Source of the DNA: Polydactylus sextarius
Lineage: Eukaryota > Chordata > Actinopteri > Polynemidae
DNA length: 64,000 nucleotides
Direction of reading: 5' to 3'
Assembly (NCBI GenBank): GCA_016801845.1
Contig: CM028922.1
Location: 10,007,001 to 10,071,000 of the forward strand
This document shows positions 60,676 through 64,000 of the stretch, one piece after another. Both the position numbers and the translations under genes were made by a program. The notes beneath the pieces are model-generated. The model had not been told where the DNA came from and did not search any database. It saw only the letters and a program-made list of their open reading frames with translations. The first letter of the stretch is position 1, and every line of letters begins with the position of its first letter.

Positions 60676-63600
60676 CTGGTGAGGGGGGAAACAACAGTAC
60701 ATCATGAATCCCAATAAGTGTGTGTGCTCCTTTTAGTTCCAGTAATCCTCCTTTCCCTAGTCTCACCAGGTTTATTATTATTATTTTACGTAGTGTAGAA
60801 CAAACCTATGCTTTATTAAGTACAGTGAACAGAGGGGAATCAAAAAAAGTGAAGGCGAAGTTGTACATTTGAGCTGATCTCTCTGTTGATTGGGACGATT
60901 TTACCGTGAATCACTGAATACCAGTTATGGTCTCGCAGACATCCCGATGACCTAATACCACTTTAGCTTGTTGCCATGCTTCAGAGGACTAATTGCAGCT
61001 CTTACATTTGTAAATGCTCCATACAACTGATGTGATTGCAGTCAAGTAACTTCATGAGCGGTAGTGTTAGAGGTAGTGTGTGTCACGCATGCAGAGGAGC
61101 CTGCAGACTTTGTTTGTGCGTGCACTCGCCCTGGCAAGTGAAGCGACATCTGGCTAAAAGCCAGGCTTTTAACGAATGAACCGGGTAGAAGATGTGAAAC
61201 ATCGTTTAGAAACTGTCAAGAGTCTGTCAGCACGCTCAAAATAATGCCCTTAATGCTAAACAAAATTGATGAGCCCGATGCAGTAAAATTGAGAAACAGT
61301 GACATGATAAGTGGCTCCAAACTAATTTGACATGGTCACTTAGACGTTCAAATGACAGCACTGTACATATGACAGACGACCTGTCAAGTAGTGTCATATC
61401 CATAATGCCACTTGTTTTGACATGGAAGTCGGCAAACTTAGCAGCAGGAAATGCCTTCTACCTTGTTATTTGTCAGGCAGATGTTAATTTGTTGAAGGCT
61501 AAATGAGACATATTCAGGCATCTTTTTCTTTTGAATGCCAAAGTGCTCCGCGGCAACAAACGCTGTCACAGTGACTTGAGAGCAAAAAAAATGTGCCCTG
61601 ACACTTTTGTGGAACTTCATCACAGCTCGTCATCAAGCTTAAAAATCCACTGCGATGCGAATAAACAGGCTCATTTTAGTTTTTATATAACTTAATGGCA
61701 AAAGATCAAGTGCACATATTTGTTGCAGTGGTTCAAACTACACAATGGGTGAGAGTTTGGCTTGTGAAAAGACGTTTCAGCCGTTTACAGCAGTCACAAC
61801 AATACATTTGCAGAAGTGCTACGGTACATTCTTTCTGGCATTCAGCCTCCTCCAAAGACCAGCGTAAAAGTGTCTGAAAATACACACACTCGTGACAAGG
61901 ACACAAAAAACGAGGCACATTTTGTTTGATGTTGACATGGAAAACAGGACAACTCTGAAAAATTCAAGCTTATTATCATTACTATTATGTTACTCACTAC
62001 TTACTGTAGTGAATGGGAGTGCAGCATATTCACATTTTGAGTCATGTGGAGGCGATGTTGGTCAGTCAGTGAGTCATTGCACCAAATTTAACTGAAATAT
62101 TTAGTAACTAGTGGATGGTTTACCATTATGTTTGATGTGGTTCCCACTCAATGAATATATACACAACACAAACCACAAGTTTGATTTGAGTTCTTTTTGA
62201 AATGGCAGATTTTGGTTGGGGGGGGGGATAACAAGATAACATCAAATGGCTTTTATGTGCCTCTGGCTTTTCCTGCAGCTCCTGCACTGTCAGCTCAAAA
62301 TTCCAGTTTGTGTAATTCGTTTGCTTATATCTTTAGCTTATACCAAGGGTATTTTTAATTTTTTTTTTTTTAATTACATTTACAAATTACATTCTCATTA
62401 GTCACAGCTGTTTAGAACTTGTTTTGTGCTAATTAGCAAAAAAAAAAAAAAAGAAAACACTCTAACACTCTAAAATTGTTAAAGTGGTAAACGCGATCAC
62501 TGTGTCCCCATTCTGCACTATGACTAATCTATATATACTGATGTTGATTAACATCTAATCACTGTGTGTGTTTATATTAGAACAATATCACAAAGTATAC
62601 CGAGCTTCTAGAATTATATAATACTGAGCTCCTATATTGATTTCATATTATAAAACCTAGTGTTTTATAGCCTAGTGTTGGACAGCTACTATATCAAAGT
62701 TATTAATGTCCAGTAATACATCATTTACAAAAAAAAAAAAAACACTCTAAACTAAAATTGTTAAGGTGGTCACAAACATGATCACTGTGTCCCAAATCTG
62801 CACGATGACTAATCTATCAATCTAACTAATCTAACATCTGATCACTTACTCGTGTGTTTATACTAGAACAGTAAGACAAAGTAGAATTACCGCCTTGTTG
62901 TTCTACGCCTCTGCCAAATAGTCCAGTAGCGGTAATTAGTGCATAAATTCACGAATTATGGCCAAGAGCATGCTGCATGTAGTGATAGTGACCACCAAAA
63001 TCTAATTAGTTCATCCTTGAGTCTAAGTGACCTGCATTTCTGCCAAGTTTGTAGTGATTTCAATTAATGTAGTCGTGAGATATCTCTGTCAAGAGGTCAA
63101 AGAAATGTTTTGTGAGGTCAAAGCCACCGTGTTTGAGTCCAAGTCAAAGTTTGTGCCTGATGTTGTTTGAAATTCCCCCTCGGCATTCCCGGTACCTCGT
63201 TACGAGACTGTGTGGTCATCATGACTTTGAACTAATCGGTTCATCATTCAGTCTGAGCGAATGTTAATATGTAACATCTGCTCACTGAAGTCTTGATAAA
63301 GACATCACATTGGAAGGGTCAAAAACAGGTTTTAAGAGGTCACCGCAATTGCAAGGTGAAGCGCAAAGTGATTGTTTGTACCAACTACACCTTGAATTCC
63401 CTTGAAGTGATCTTGACACATCACATTCACAAGAATGAGACATAATGTTGGATGAAAAATGACATACATTGTCTCTGTCACTAATGTGGAGGCATAATAG
63501 AATGATCATGTAGAGTCAAGAGCAGATGTAGTAGATAGTAGACAGATCCAGAAGGTGTATAGTAAAACCCATTTATAAATATAAAAACTGCATAAAAGGT

Positions 63601-64000
63601 ATCAGATCTTAAGTAAAGCTATTTTTATGTCAGTCATATTCATTCTATCACTGGACATTAACAGAAAGGCAAAGTATGGTGATATTTTTGCATCTTGCCT
63701 GCTGAAACATTATATTAAAAACCTGTATAAAATAGTTAAGTGAGTAAGCATGTTTCTATTTGCATTACAAGTCTGCCAACATGTAGATGTTAACGTTTAC
63801 CTCAGTACAACTTCACAGAGCCACTGTCAGCAACTGTCTTGTGTTTCAATTCAGTATATTTAGCGTGCATACTTAAGAATACTTCTTTTTTTCATTTGTT
63901 TTAATTTTCCTGGTGTTATTTTTTTTTTTTTTAAATTATACACTGGACTTTAATACTAAGCTTCTGTAATTGATTTCATATTATAAAACAGGGGGCATAG
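60676..64000 (-). other. Partial intron of the MAO-like gene, running off the window
   Basis: No exon encoding the expected upstream segment (ending in a Y-V-I-x-A-I-P-P motif) was found on the minus strand here. The region holds A/T runs, a near-duplicated AT-rich block (about 62440-62590 and 62735-62880, both with ACACTCTAA and GATCACTGTGTCCC) and copies of the AGGTCA-bearing repeat at 62985-63450. Confidence 0.65.
62985..63450 (+). repeat. AGGTCA-bearing dispersed repeat, copy 6
   Basis: ACCAAAATCTAATTAGTTCA, then TGCCAAGTTTGTAGTGATTT, AAGAGGTCAAAGAAATG, TGAGGTCAAAGCCACC and AAGAGGTCACCGCAATTG. Parts resemble the reverse complement of other copies, so the order of units is mixed. Confidence 0.55.

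Larger units (their letters stand above)
37041..64000 (-). other. MAO-like gene, 3' half (span of coding exons in window)
   Basis: This is the coding span of an intron-containing flavin monoamine oxidase-like gene that enters from the right edge. Five exons with consensus GT-AG borders join in frame: junction codons are intact, and alignment to remembered MAO family sequence shows no missing internal exon. The family oxidatively deaminates amines, using FAD bound covalently to a cysteine, on the outer mitochondrial membrane. The visible introns are 6324, 2302, 3539 and 10694 bp from 5' to 3'. About 257 residues are encoded, roughly half of the usual 520 or so. No exon for the preceding part of the protein was found between 60676 and 64000, so the N-terminal FAD-binding domain lies outside. 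The divergence points to a MAO-like paralogue rather than the canonical fish mao; that assignment is inference. Confidence 0.9.

Noticed and set aside
60676..64000. Upstream MAO-like exon in the right-hand end
   Set aside because: Searched by eye on the minus strand for the expected AIPP-containing exon with splice sites; none was found, so it must lie beyond the window.
1..64000. tRNA, rRNA, snRNA genes, CRISPR arrays or operon-like gene clusters
   Set aside because: No intact cloverleaf, rRNA core or regularly spaced direct repeat was seen. The only tRNA-like sequences are SINE heads, and the organism is a vertebrate.

Overview
The window looks like nuclear DNA of a teleost fish, probably a percomorph. 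It is AT-leaning and low in genes. It carries many poly(A)/poly(T) runs and dinucleotide microsatellites, together with relics of fish-type transposable elements (Tc1/mariner, hAT MITEs, non-LTR LINEs, a tRNA-like SINE). Coding capacity is limited to short exons with GT-AG borders, as expected for a vertebrate. All family names rest on reading by eye; no database search was possible.

The one gene that can be named lies on the minus strand in the right half. Five exons (60575-60675, 54089-54250, 51700-51786, 48060-48160, 37041-37365) join in frame without a gap. They encode the C-terminal half, about 257 residues, of a flavin-containing monoamine oxidase. The flavin-anchoring cysteine, the active-site lysine, the GTETAT FAD-binding stretch and a C-terminal membrane tail are all present. 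The protein is clearly more divergent than the canonical fish mao, and the tyrosine that normally follows the flavin cysteine is proline, so it is best read as a MAO-like paralogue. The 3' UTR runs to a poly(A) signal at 36835-36840. The N-terminal exons and promoter lie beyond position 64000.

The left 36 kb holds no gene that can be named. The best candidate is a plus-strand terminal exon at 17461, with a strong polypyrimidine tract and AG, followed by about 2 kb of repeat-poor, 3'-UTR-like sequence. Around it are homeodomain-motif-rich stretches of the kind seen in conserved non-coding elements (three TAATTA sites in 43 bp at 11070-11112). Transposon remains are scattered through this part: a Tc1-like element of about 1.4 kb (14109-15495) that was later hit by a 186-bp hAT MITE with an intact 8-bp target duplication; a second Tc1 relic near 26 kb; a short Tc1-derived MITE at 2398-2535; and several copies of a repeat bearing AGGTCA-type half-sites.

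The introns of the MAO-like gene carry most of the LINE and SINE debris. They also carry a long inverted repeat (arms of about 185-197 bp) less than 1 kb upstream of the last exon, which would fold into double-stranded RNA in the pre-mRNA. No CRISPR array, operon or prokaryote-type system is present, and none would be expected.
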